Source: Alkalihalobacterium alkalinitrilicum (lineage in GTDB: Bacteria; Bacillota; Bacilli; Bacillales; Bacillaceae_F). Taken from it: a stretch of 64,000 bases of DNA. Positions 44,419 through 52,231 of this stretch are shown piece after piece. Position 1 is the stretch's first letter, and every line of letters begins with the position of its first letter. A program made the position numbers and the translations under genes. The stretch spans positions 2,883,517-2,947,516 of the forward strand of contig NZ_KV917368.1 in the NCBI RefSeq assembly GCF_002019605.1, in the 5' to 3' direction. The notes below the pieces were generated by a model. It saw only the letters and a program-made list of their open reading frames with translations. It was not told the origin of the DNA and did no database searches.

Positions 44419-45189
44419 TTAAATAGCTTCCTCACCAATATAAGCTTTAATGACATCAGGGTTATTTTGAATTTCTGCAGGTGTACCAAATCCTATTTGT
44501 TTCCCAAAATCTAGTACAGCGATCGAATCGGATAAGTCCATAACAACCCCTAAATCATGCTCAATTAACACGACTGTCATATTTTTTAATTCATGCATAT
44601 CAAGTATAAATCTCGACATGTCTTCTTTTTCGGAGGAGTTCATGCCAGCCATAGGCTCATCTAATAGAATTAATTCGGGTTCTAAGGCCAATGCTCTTCC
44701 TACCTCAACTCTTTTTTGTAATCCATAAGAAAGAGTGCCAACAGGTGTATGACGATAATCTTGCAATTGTAAGAAATCAATGACTTCTTCTACCGCTCTT
44801 CGGTGCTCTACTTCCTCCTTTTGTGCAGAACCCCAATATAGTCCACCCTTCAATAGACCTGATTTCATTAAAGTGTGCCGTCCTAACTTTAGATTATCAA
44901 GTACTGACATATGAGCAAAAAGGGCAATATTTTGGAAGGCTCGAGCAATTCCTAATGTCGTTCTTTTATAAGGCTTCATATTTAGAATTTCTTTACCTTT
45001 AAAACGAATTGAACCGTACGAAGGACGGTATAAGCCACTAATGCAATTCAACATACTCGTTTTACCTGCACCATTAGGTCCTATAAGTGAAAATATTTCA
45101 CCTTCTTTAATATGGTAACTAACATCATTCAGTGCCTTAACACCACCAAATTGGAGTGAGACATTTTCTACCTCCAATATAGCTCCCAT
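44419..45189 (-). CDS. livG: Liv-type ABC transporter ATPase (LivG-like)
   Basis: The 256-residue ATPase has Walker A GPNGAGKTS (about 36-44), a long LivG-type insert (RHTLMKSGLLKGGLYWGSAQ), signature LSYGLQKRVEVGRA, Walker B LILLDEPMAG and H-loop IEHDLGVV. It is the first gene of the operon, directly behind a near-consensus promoter with cre and palindrome. Confidence 0.88.
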   Translation of the reverse strand: MGAILEVENVSLQFGGVKALNDVSYHIKEGEIFSLIGPNGAGKTSMLNCISGLYRPSYGSIRFKGKEILNMKPYKRTTLGIARAFQNIALFAHMSVLDNLKLGRHTLMKSGLLKGGLYWGSAQKEEVEHRRAVEEVIDFLQLQDYRHTPVGTLSYGLQKRVEVGRALALEPELILLDEPMAGMNSSEKEDMSRFILDMHELKNMTVVLIEHDLGVVMDLSDSIAVLDFGKQIGFGTPAEIQNNPDVIKAYIGEEAI

Positions 45190-45224
45190 GCAGTTTCCCC
45201 CTTTTTCTCATTATTTTGGTAATT

Positions 45225-45238
45225 TGTAAGCGCTATCA
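45225..45238. promoter_or_regulatory. cre (CcpA) site at the importer operon promoter
   Basis: TGTAAGCGCTATCA (TGATAGCGCTTACA on the transcribed strand) fits the cre consensus fully and lies immediately downstream of the -10, across the expected transcription start. Confidence 0.7.
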
Positions 45239-45240
45239 TG

Positions 45241-45270
45241 ATTATAAAGATGAGCATATGTTCATGTCAA
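45241..45270 (-). promoter_or_regulatory. Near-consensus sigma-A promoter of the importer operon with palindromic operator
   Basis: TTGACA (45265-45270), 18-nt spacer and TATAAT (45241-45246) on the minus strand. The spacer is occupied by a 16-bp near-perfect palindrome ATGAACATATGCTCAT (45250-45265, one mismatched pair), the shape of a dimeric repressor site. Such a strong promoter would need this kind of control. Confidence 0.75.
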
Positions 45271-45409
45271 CAAAAAATTATAATTTTATGAATATTCAAA
45301 ATTAGTCAATTTACTACAAATTTCAACGGTTATTCATCCATAATTTTCAACTAATATATATTGTTAGACAATAAATGCTAAGATTGAAAACTCCATACAA
45401 ACAAAAAAA

Positions 45410-45468
45410 AGTAAATATATGTAATATACATATTTACTATATTATTCTTTTTTAGAATTATTACTTTG
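45410..45468. promoter_or_regulatory. Palindrome and shared 21-nt segment upstream of lemA
   Basis: In the 383-nt gap between livG and lemA, 45410-45438 is a near-palindrome with arms AGTAAATAT and ATATTTACT. Directly after it, 45448-45468 is identical to 38,028-38,048 in front of yngJ. The gap also holds the livG promoter and cre; a lemA promoter is not clear. Confidence 0.5.
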
Positions 45469-45572
45469 ATAAAATTTTGAAACCAATAAATAGGTTCCTT
45501 CGTAGTTATAATAAGATACATCGTTAATATTTACTTAGAAATAGACTAGAAAATCTATAAGGAGGAAGCAAA

Positions 45573-46124
45573 ATGGGATTTATAATTTTTGTTGGATTTA
45601 TTGTTTTACTAGCTTTTTTTTGGATTACAAGTTACAACTCACTAGTAAAGTATCGAAATTGGGTAGAAGAGTCATGGGCCCAGATTGACGTACAATTAAA
45701 AAGAAGATTTGATTTAATTCCAAACTTAGTCGAAACTGTGAAGGGTTATGCAAAACATGAACAAGAAACACTTGCAAAAGTTGTAGAACTTCGTAATAAA
45801 ATTGTCGCACCAGCTAATTCAAGACAAGAGCAAATGGATGCAAATAACCAGTTAACAGGTGCATTAAAAAACCTATTTGCTCTTAGAGAAGCATACCCTG
45901 ATTTGAAAGCAAACCAAAATTTTATGATGTTGCAAGAAGAACTTACAGGAACGGAAAACAAAATAGCGTATGCAAGACAACTCTATAACAATACAGTCAT
46001 GAAATATAATACAAAAATACAGTCGATTCCTACTAATTTTGTGGCTTCTGTTCATAACTTCGAAAAAAGAGACATGCTAGAAACACCTACCGAAGAAAGA
46101 GAAAACGTGAAAGTATCATTTTAA
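45573..46124 (+). CDS. lemA: LemA family protein
   Basis: The 183-residue protein has one N-terminal membrane helix (about 2-20) and a four-helix LemA domain with WAQIDVQLKRRFDLIPNLVE, the family's most conserved stretch, and YNTKIQSIPTNFVA. Function is unclear. It precedes the membrane protease gene htpX by 17 nt, a frequent pairing that suggests envelope maintenance. AAGGAGG precedes ATG. Confidence 0.92.
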   Translation: MGFIIFVGFIVLLAFFWITSYNSLVKYRNWVEESWAQIDVQLKRRFDLIPNLVETVKGYAKHEQETLAKVVELRNKIVAPANSRQEQMDANNQLTGALKNLFALREAYPDLKANQNFMMLQEELTGTENKIAYARQLYNNTVMKYNTKIQSIPTNFVASVHNFEKRDMLETPTEERENVKVSF

Positions 46125-46141
46125 TTAAAGAGGGGATTACT

Positions 46142-47020
46142 ATGCTTCTCTATGAACAAATTGAAAAAAATAAACGAAAAACGATTTTTATTGTAGCTGG
46201 TTTTATTTTGTTTGTCATGATGATTGGAGCTGCATTAACTTACATTTCATATGGTGAATTGTATAGCGGGATCATCATGGCGACCGTCATTGGTGGATTA
46301 TATGCCACCTTTATGGTACTTTCGAGTACAAATGTCGTGATGAGAATGAATCATGCAAAAGAAGTTAGATCTAAGAATGATCATCCATTTTTATGGAACT
46401 CAGTAGAAAATTTAGCCATGGTAGCTAGAATTCCTCAACCTAAAATTTATATTATCAATGATCCAAGTCCAAATGCGTTTGCTACTGGTATTACTCCGAA
46501 AAAAGGAGCTGTTGCTGTAACCACTGGCTTAATGAACACCTTAAATCGAGAAGAAATTGAAGGTGTATTAGCTCATGAAGTTGCCCACATCCGCAACTAC
46601 GATATCCGTCTTTCCACCATCGCGATCGCACTTGTTTCAGCCGTTGCTTTATTAAGTGATATTGGAGCGCGTATGATATTTTTTTCTAGACGTGGCAATA
46701 ATCAAAAGCAACATCCCGCTGTTTTAATAATTGCAATGTTGTTACTCATGCTTTCTCCAGTCATTGCAACTATGATAAAACTCGCAATTTCACGTAATCG
46801 TGAATACCTTGCAGATGCTAGCGCTGTTGAATTAACAAGGAACCCAAATGCTTTAGCCTCAGCTTTACAAAAAATAACAGGAGTTCAAACCCCTGTCGAA
46901 GAAGCTTCAAGTACTTCAGCTCCACTCTATTTTGCCGATCCCTTAAAGAAGAAAGCGGCTAGTCTTTTTTCTACTCACCCTCCTGCAACTGAACGAATTC
47001 GAAGATTACAATCGATGTAA
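46142..47020 (+). CDS. htpX: Membrane zinc metalloprotease HtpX (M48)
   Basis: The 292-residue protease has helices near 14-34, 42-62, 152-172 and 190-212. The active site HEVAH (H145, E146, H149) and the third-ligand segment NREYLADASAVELT follow. It degrades damaged membrane proteins from the cytosolic face. It forms an operon with lemA and ends at a terminator. Confidence 0.94.
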   Translation: MLLYEQIEKNKRKTIFIVAGFILFVMMIGAALTYISYGELYSGIIMATVIGGLYATFMVLSSTNVVMRMNHAKEVRSKNDHPFLWNSVENLAMVARIPQPKIYIINDPSPNAFATGITPKKGAVAVTTGLMNTLNREEIEGVLAHEVAHIRNYDIRLSTIAIALVSAVALLSDIGARMIFFSRRGNNQKQHPAVLIIAMLLLMLSPVIATMIKLAISRNREYLADASAVELTRNPNALASALQKITGVQTPVEEASSTSAPLYFADPLKKKAASLFSTHPPATERIRRLQSM

Positions 47021-47034
47021 GCCTCCTATATCTG

Positions 47035-47092
47035 ACTCAAAAGTAAGTATGAATTCCCCTTACAATTAAGGTACTTACTTTGAGTTTTCTTT
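47035..47092 (+). terminator. Terminator of lemA-htpX
   Basis: ACTCAAAAGTAAGTA (47035-47049) pairs with TACTTACTTTGAGT (47072-47085), followed by TTTCTTTATT. Confidence 0.8.
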
Positions 47093-47135
47093 ATTTTCTA
47101 ATAATAATTTCCCTGAAAAAACCTGTCAAACCGTG

Positions 47136-47164
47136 TCGAATTTTTCTAAATTCTATGTTATATT
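47136..47164 (+). promoter_or_regulatory. Possible promoter of the Na+ symporter gene
   Basis: TCGAAT (47136-47141), 17-nt spacer, TATATT (47159-47164), about 48 nt before the start. Confidence 0.35.
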
Positions 47165-47211
47165 AGTAAGACTGATTTTTGATCTTTAGCGGTTTAAAGG
47201 AGGAAATTTTT

Positions 47212-48570
47212 TTGAAGAGTCATTTAGGAAATCAACCTAGAGAGCAGTGGACATCACGACTTGGATTTATATTAGCAGCAATGGGATCTGCTGTAGGTTT
47301 AGGGAATATTTGGAGGTTCTCTTATGTTACTGGTGAAAATGGCGGGGCTGCATTTTTAATTATTTATTTTCTTTGTATAATATTAATTGGTATTCCAATT
47401 ATGATGGCTGAATTTACGATTGGGCGACGAGCACAAAGTGATGTTGTTGGTTCATTTCAAACGCTAGCTCCCAATAAACCATGGTTCATTGGTGGATTTT
47501 TAGGGGTTGCTTCAGCTTTTATTATTCTTTCCTTTTATGGAGTTATCGCTGGGTGGACCTTATTTTATTTTATAAACTATTTAACGGGCACACTTTGGAG
47601 TGCTCCACCTGAAGGATACGGTGCTTATTTTGATAACTTTATCACCCATTCAACACACCCTATCCTATGGCAATTTGCGTTTATGGTACTTACAATCGGG
47701 GTTGTATTAGTCGGTGTTAAAAATGGTATTGAAAAAACAAATAAGATCTTAATGCCTATTCTAGCAGTGCTCTTAATTGTGTTAGCTGGCTACAGTTTAA
47801 CATTAGGGGGCGCTAAAGAAGGACTTGCATTCTTATTTTCACCAGACTGGTCAGCATTTAGACAACCTGAAGTGTATTTAGCTGGACTTGGTCAAGCTTT
47901 TTTCTCCCTTAGTCTCGGAATGGGTGCACTTATTACGTATGGTAGTTATTTATCGAAAGAAGAGAAATTACCAGGGGCCGCCTATAGTGTCGCATCACTA
48001 GATACGTTATTTGCAGTCATATCTGGAATTATGATATTCCCAGCCGTGTTTGCCTTTGGAATTGAACCTGGTTTCGGAGCTGGCCTTGCCTTTGTTACAC
48101 TTCCTGACATTTTCGACAGTATTGCATACGGTGGAATTGTTGGATTAGCCTTTTTCTTCTTATTAGCAGCTGCTGGACTTTCATCTGCTGTTTCATTGCT
48201 AGAAGTTGCTGTTGCTTACTTTATTAGAAAATTCGGATGGAGCCGAAAGTTTACTGCAATTGTCATCGGTAGTATTATCTTCTTACTTGGCATTCCTTCT
48301 TCTTTAGGTTTAGGTGCATGGTCACATATTACCATCTTCGGAAGAGACATTTTAGACAGTATGGATTTTCTTGCCTCCAATATTTTCTTGCCAGTAGGAG
48401 GTTTAATCATTGCATTATTCGTAGGATGGGGATGGAGTAAATCCGAAGCTATGAAAGAATCTGACTTCGGTAATACATTCATTGGTCACCTTTGGATATT
48501 CATCCTGCGTTTTATTGCTCCAATTGCGATAATCATTATATTCCTAAGTGCTATCGGGGTATTTGATTAG
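47212..48570 (+). CDS. Sodium:neurotransmitter-symporter-family transporter
   Basis: The 452-residue protein has about eleven membrane segments. The first helix carries GSAVGLGNIWRFSYVTGENG, the Na+ and substrate-binding signature of the NSS family (LeuT, MhsT, YocR). It probably imports an amino acid with Na+. TTG 47212 is chosen because AAAGGAGG ends 8 nt upstream. It lies between terminators and is therefore a single-gene unit. Confidence 0.9.
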   Translation: MKSHLGNQPREQWTSRLGFILAAMGSAVGLGNIWRFSYVTGENGGAAFLIIYFLCIILIGIPIMMAEFTIGRRAQSDVVGSFQTLAPNKPWFIGGFLGVASAFIILSFYGVIAGWTLFYFINYLTGTLWSAPPEGYGAYFDNFITHSTHPILWQFAFMVLTIGVVLVGVKNGIEKTNKILMPILAVLLIVLAGYSLTLGGAKEGLAFLFSPDWSAFRQPEVYLAGLGQAFFSLSLGMGALITYGSYLSKEEKLPGAAYSVASLDTLFAVISGIMIFPAVFAFGIEPGFGAGLAFVTLPDIFDSIAYGGIVGLAFFFLLAAAGLSSAVSLLEVAVAYFIRKFGWSRKFTAIVIGSIIFLLGIPSSLGLGAWSHITIFGRDILDSMDFLASNIFLPVGGLIIALFVGWGWSKSEAMKESDFGNTFIGHLWIFILRFIAPIAIIIIFLSAIGVFD

Positions 48571-48576
48571 ACTCAA

Positions 48577-48616
48577 AAGAGCGTGTGTGTTACTGAACTG
48601 ACATACACGCTTTTTG
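48577..48616. terminator. Bidirectional terminator
   Basis: GCGTGTGTGT pairs with ACATACACGC (48581-48590, 48601-48610), flanked by AAAGA and TTTTT, between convergent genes. Confidence 0.85.
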
Positions 48617-48618
48617 AT

Positions 48619-49731
48619 CTATTCAAGATGTAATGTGACAGTAAATGTCGTGATCTCATCATTAGAAAAGCAGGTAATCTTCCCGTTATGTTTTTCAATA
48701 ATTTTTTTACTCACATATAACCCAATGCCTGTTCCTAGTTCTTTAGTTGTAAAAAAGGGTTCAAAAATGGTTTTTTGAACATGGTTAGGAATCGCTGGAC
48801 CATTGTTTGAAACCGTAATGTCTATTTCCTTTTCTGATGCCACATTTGTTTTAATCGTAATTTGTTTTTTTCCTTCATTAGTTCTTAACGCGTCAATAGA
48901 ATTCATAATTAGATTAATAAATACTTGTCGAATTTCTTCACGATATCCTTTCACTGTTTTACGATCTCCTATTTCCGTCACAACAACGACATCACCATCA
49001 GCAATACTTGGATAAACAAATTCAATGATTTCATCAATAAGGACTTTTATATCAAAATCTTCTTTTTGTTGATGTGAATTCGTATCTCTTCTGGAGGCTA
49101 GTAAAAATTGTGAGATCCTGAAGTTTAATTGTTCTAATTCATGTGAAATGATGTCTATGTATTTTACCTCTTGATCGTCTTCTTTTAATAATTTTACAAA
49201 GCCCATAACAGCTGTTAGCGGGTTTCGAAATTCATGTACAAAACTGGATGACATTTGGCCCAAAAGTGTAAGTCTGTCTTTATGAGATTGTTCTATAAAT
49301 AAGCTCTTATCCTGTATTTGTAAAGTTGTTAGTTCAGTATACTTAAATACTGCGTAGTAAATAAATTGATCAAAATAAAAATTAATTTTATTAATGATCG
49401 GTTGCAAACTTTTCACCGATAAATCTATTTCTTCTAGCGTCTGAAAGATGATGCTTCTCCCTAAGTTCACATTATATATAAATTCACTAATATTAACTTC
49501 AGCAGTTGCTCTTTCAATTGCGACTTTATAGGCCAAACTTTTTACTTGCTCATCCTGATAAGGGTTTTTTAAACTACGTACGATGAGTTCAAACATTGCT
49601 TTACCATTATCATCTACACTATCGTTATACGGGTCAGAATCAGATATGCGGATATTCTTCCTCCAGTAGGCAAGAAACCGTGCTTCATTTTTCTCTAAGT
49701 GATGACAAAATTTATCTTCTACTTCTACCAT
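48619..49731 (-). CDS. Soluble sensor histidine kinase
   Basis: The 370-residue cytosolic kinase has an all-helical N-terminal sensor of about 140 residues, similar in character to the HisK_N/RsbR-N class. The HisKA domain has H166 in SSFVHEFRNPLTAVMG, and the HATPase follows (NLIMNSIDAL, GTGIGLYVSKKI). No membrane segment or cognate regulator is nearby, so it is an orphan of the sporulation-kinase kind feeding Spo0F or similar. ATG 49731 follows GAAGGGGAA; an earlier TTG has a poor ribosome site. Confidence 0.82.
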   Translation of the reverse strand: MVEVEDKFCHHLEKNEARFLAYWRKNIRISDSDPYNDSVDDNGKAMFELIVRSLKNPYQDEQVKSLAYKVAIERATAEVNISEFIYNVNLGRSIIFQTLEEIDLSVKSLQPIINKINFYFDQFIYYAVFKYTELTTLQIQDKSLFIEQSHKDRLTLLGQMSSSFVHEFRNPLTAVMGFVKLLKEDDQEVKYIDIISHELEQLNFRISQFLLASRRDTNSHQQKEDFDIKVLIDEIIEFVYPSIADGDVVVVTEIGDRKTVKGYREEIRQVFINLIMNSIDALRTNEGKKQITIKTNVASEKEIDITVSNNGPAIPNHVQKTIFEPFFTTKELGTGIGLYVSKKIIEKHNGKITCFSNDEITTFTVTLHLE

Positions 49732-49810
49732 CTTTAATTCCCCTTCATTCCTATTTAACAACTATCCTACTCTCTACTATACAAAAGAATTTATAATACG
49801 ACAATTATTT

Positions 49811-50581
49811 TCAAAATAGTTTGTTATTTTTGTACAAACTTATGTCCAATACTTCCCCATTTTCAACTTCTTCATCCAACAATAACTGTTCAATGACTTT
49901 AGCTACCGTTTCTGCTGATCGAAGTTGTCCTGTTTCCTTATAACCAACAAACTTTTCAACCATTGAAAAATCTTCGGCAGATGCTGAGCGGATATTTATT
50001 TGCATATTTGTATCAACAACTCCTGGTGCAAATGAAATCATTTTTACAGGAAACTCTACACTTTCCTGTTCTTTTGCAATCGTTTTTGTAAATAAATCAA
50101 TACCCGCTTTAGAAGCACAATAAATACTCCAACTCGGAACAGGATTTTTCCCAGCACCAGAAGAAATATTAACTATTGTCTTCTTTCCCTTAATTTCCGA
50201 TGTTGCATGAATAAATGCTTTCGTTAAAATGATCGGTGCTACTAAGTTGACATGGACATTATGAATAATAGCATCATCTTCACATCGTTCTATAGGCTTA
50301 ATTGGATTTATTACGCCAGCGTTATTAATCAGTGTAATTTCACTTACCTCTTCGGTTTGAATTTGTTCAAACACTTGCATAATATGCTCTGTAACTTCTT
50401 CTACGTTTCCTAAATCTATCTCATAATAATAAAGGGAAACTCCAACTTTTTGAGCCTCTTCTATTAATTCCGTATTTTTCGAACGAGATAAACAATACAA
50501 GATATTACCTTTCTGCATCAATTGTTGTGCAATTGCTTTGCCTAACCCTGTAGATGTACCTGTAATAATATAATGTTTCAA
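49811..50581 (-). CDS. yueD: Short-chain dehydrogenase, YueD (benzil reductase)-like
   Basis: The 256-residue NADPH-dependent reductase has the cofactor motif TGTSTGLGKA (about 7-16), NNAG (about 90-93), catalytic Ser in ISSGAG and YCASK. It resembles B. subtilis YueD, a sepiapterin-reductase-like enzyme named for (S)-benzoin-forming benzil reduction. The physiological substrate is unknown. ATG after AGGAGGACT. No neighbours in an evident operon. Confidence 0.8.
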   Translation of the reverse strand: MKHYIITGTSTGLGKAIAQQLMQKGNILYCLSRSKNTELIEEAQKVGVSLYYYEIDLGNVEEVTEHIMQVFEQIQTEEVSEITLINNAGVINPIKPIERCEDDAIIHNVHVNLVAPIILTKAFIHATSEIKGKKTIVNISSGAGKNPVPSWSIYCASKAGIDLFTKTIAKEQESVEFPVKMISFAPGVVDTNMQINIRSASAEDFSMVEKFVGYKETGQLRSAETVAKVIEQLLLDEEVENGEVLDISLYKNNKLF

Positions 50582-50728
50582 TTTTAGTCCTCCTTATTGA
50601 ATGAAATAAGGCAGGAGCAAGACTCCCACCTGTGTTTTCTATTATATATATCATAGTTGTCCAATACACTAGAATATAAAAACCGTCAAATTAGGAATGA
50701 ATAATAATACCTAATATCACCTATTATT

Positions 50729-51934
50729 CTATAGCACTACTTCCTGTGATGGAGTATGTTCTTTAATCACTTCAGTTAAAATTTTCATACCTTTTTCTAA
50801 TTTCTCTGGTGTTGAATGTGTATAGTTTAATCGTAGTGTATTTTGCTGACCTTTTCCAACATAAAATGGAGCTCCTGGAACGTAAGCAACGCCTCTTTCA
50901 ACGGCTAAGTTCAACAACTCTGTTGTGTTAATACCTTTATCTAACTCAATCCAGAAAAACATCCCACCTTTAGGAACAACATAAGACATGTTAGGAAGGT
51001 TTGCCTTTTCTAATTCATGCAACATAATGTTCATTCTTGATCGATAAACATCTATTAAATTATGAATATGTCCATCTAGATCAAAATTGCTACATAAATG
51101 AAATAAAGATTGTTGTGATAAGGAATTTGAGTGTAAGTCATTTGCCTGCTTTGCTTGAGACATCATTCTTATGATTTGGTGTGGTCCAGCAATCCATCCC
51201 GTCCTTAATGCTGGAACCGCTGTTTTAGAAAACGTACTCGTATACAACACGTGAGCCCCTTCTTTATCAAAAGAAGCAATAGGTGAATATGTCTCGTTTT
51301 GATCGAATTGAATATCACCATATGGGTCATCTTCAAAAATAACGACATGGTATTTTTGAGCAAGCTGCAACAGCATTTTTCGCCGTTCATTTGACCACAC
51401 TTTGCCCGCAGGATTTGAAAAAGTAGGGACAACATAAATACACTTAGGTTTATACTTTTTGATTTTGTTAACTAAATCTTCCTCAATCATCCCATGGGTA
51501 TCAGACTCTACTGGAATGACTTTCGCTTCATACGATTCAAATACTTGTAGTGCTGCTAAGTAAGTTGGGTTTTCTGTTAAAATAAAATCTCCTGGGTTAA
51601 AAGTAACCCTAGAAAATAAGTCAATTGCTTGTTGCGACCCTGTTGTTAACAGGATTTCCTCGGAATTGTAGCTCGTAATATCTTTTCGCTTCATACGCTC
51701 AATTAATAACTCACGTAATGGGAGAAACCCTTCTGTTTCTATATATTGCAATGATTTTTTACCAGATCTAAACGTCTCCTCAAAAGCTTCTTTTATACCT
51801 TCAAGCGGAAATAAATCATCATCAGGAAGTCCTCCTGCAAATGAAATTACATTCCCTTTCGCTACTACTTTTAAAATATCACGAACAGCAGAAGATTGAA
51901 GATGACGTACTCGTTTGGCAAAAGCATATTTCAT
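50729..51934 (-). CDS. PLP-dependent aminotransferase, class I/MocR-like fold (2-aminoadipate type)
   Basis: The 401-residue aminotransferase has ISFAGGLPDDDLFP at the N terminus, TGSQQAIDL, ENPTYLAAL, DDPYGD and the PLP lysine K237 in STFSKTAVPALRTGW. The family includes LysN/2-aminoadipate and aromatic/branched-chain transaminases. With a leucine-degradation pathway in the region, a branched-chain role is possible but unproven. It is monocistronic. Confidence 0.85.
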   Translation of the reverse strand: MKYAFAKRVRHLQSSAVRDILKVVAKGNVISFAGGLPDDDLFPLEGIKEAFEETFRSGKKSLQYIETEGFLPLRELLIERMKRKDITSYNSEEILLTTGSQQAIDLFSRVTFNPGDFILTENPTYLAALQVFESYEAKVIPVESDTHGMIEEDLVNKIKKYKPKCIYVVPTFSNPAGKVWSNERRKMLLQLAQKYHVVIFEDDPYGDIQFDQNETYSPIASFDKEGAHVLYTSTFSKTAVPALRTGWIAGPHQIIRMMSQAKQANDLHSNSLSQQSLFHLCSNFDLDGHIHNLIDVYRSRMNIMLHELEKANLPNMSYVVPKGGMFFWIELDKGINTTELLNLAVERGVAYVPGAPFYVGKGQQNTLRLNYTHSTPEKLEKGMKILTEVIKEHTPSQEVVL

Positions 51935-52140
51935 GATTTACACCCCTGGTTTTTTTCCGAATTTTTAATAAATATACCTTATTACGATAGAAAGTCAATA
52001 AGTATAAGAAAAATTCAAAAAACTTTTATAAACTTTAAAATGTCTTTAGGATAACTTTTTTTGTATTCTATATGTTTCTTTTAGTTGTAATAACGACTTG
52101 GTTGAATATTCTTCTCACTTTGTGATATCCTTTTTCCACA

Positions 52141-52217
52141 AAAAAACAGTCAAAATCGTAAGTTATGTATCTCATCATAATTGAGGGAGCATAGACTTAT
52201 TGTTTTGGACTGTTTTT
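52141..52217 (-). terminator. Long-loop terminator of the PAS kinase
   Basis: On the minus strand AAAAACAGTCCAAAA (52203-52217) pairs with TTTTGACTGTTTTTT (52141-52155) with one mismatch and about 47 nt between them, ending in a run of T. Confidence 0.6.
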
Positions 52218-52231
52218 GTAATCTTTGATAT

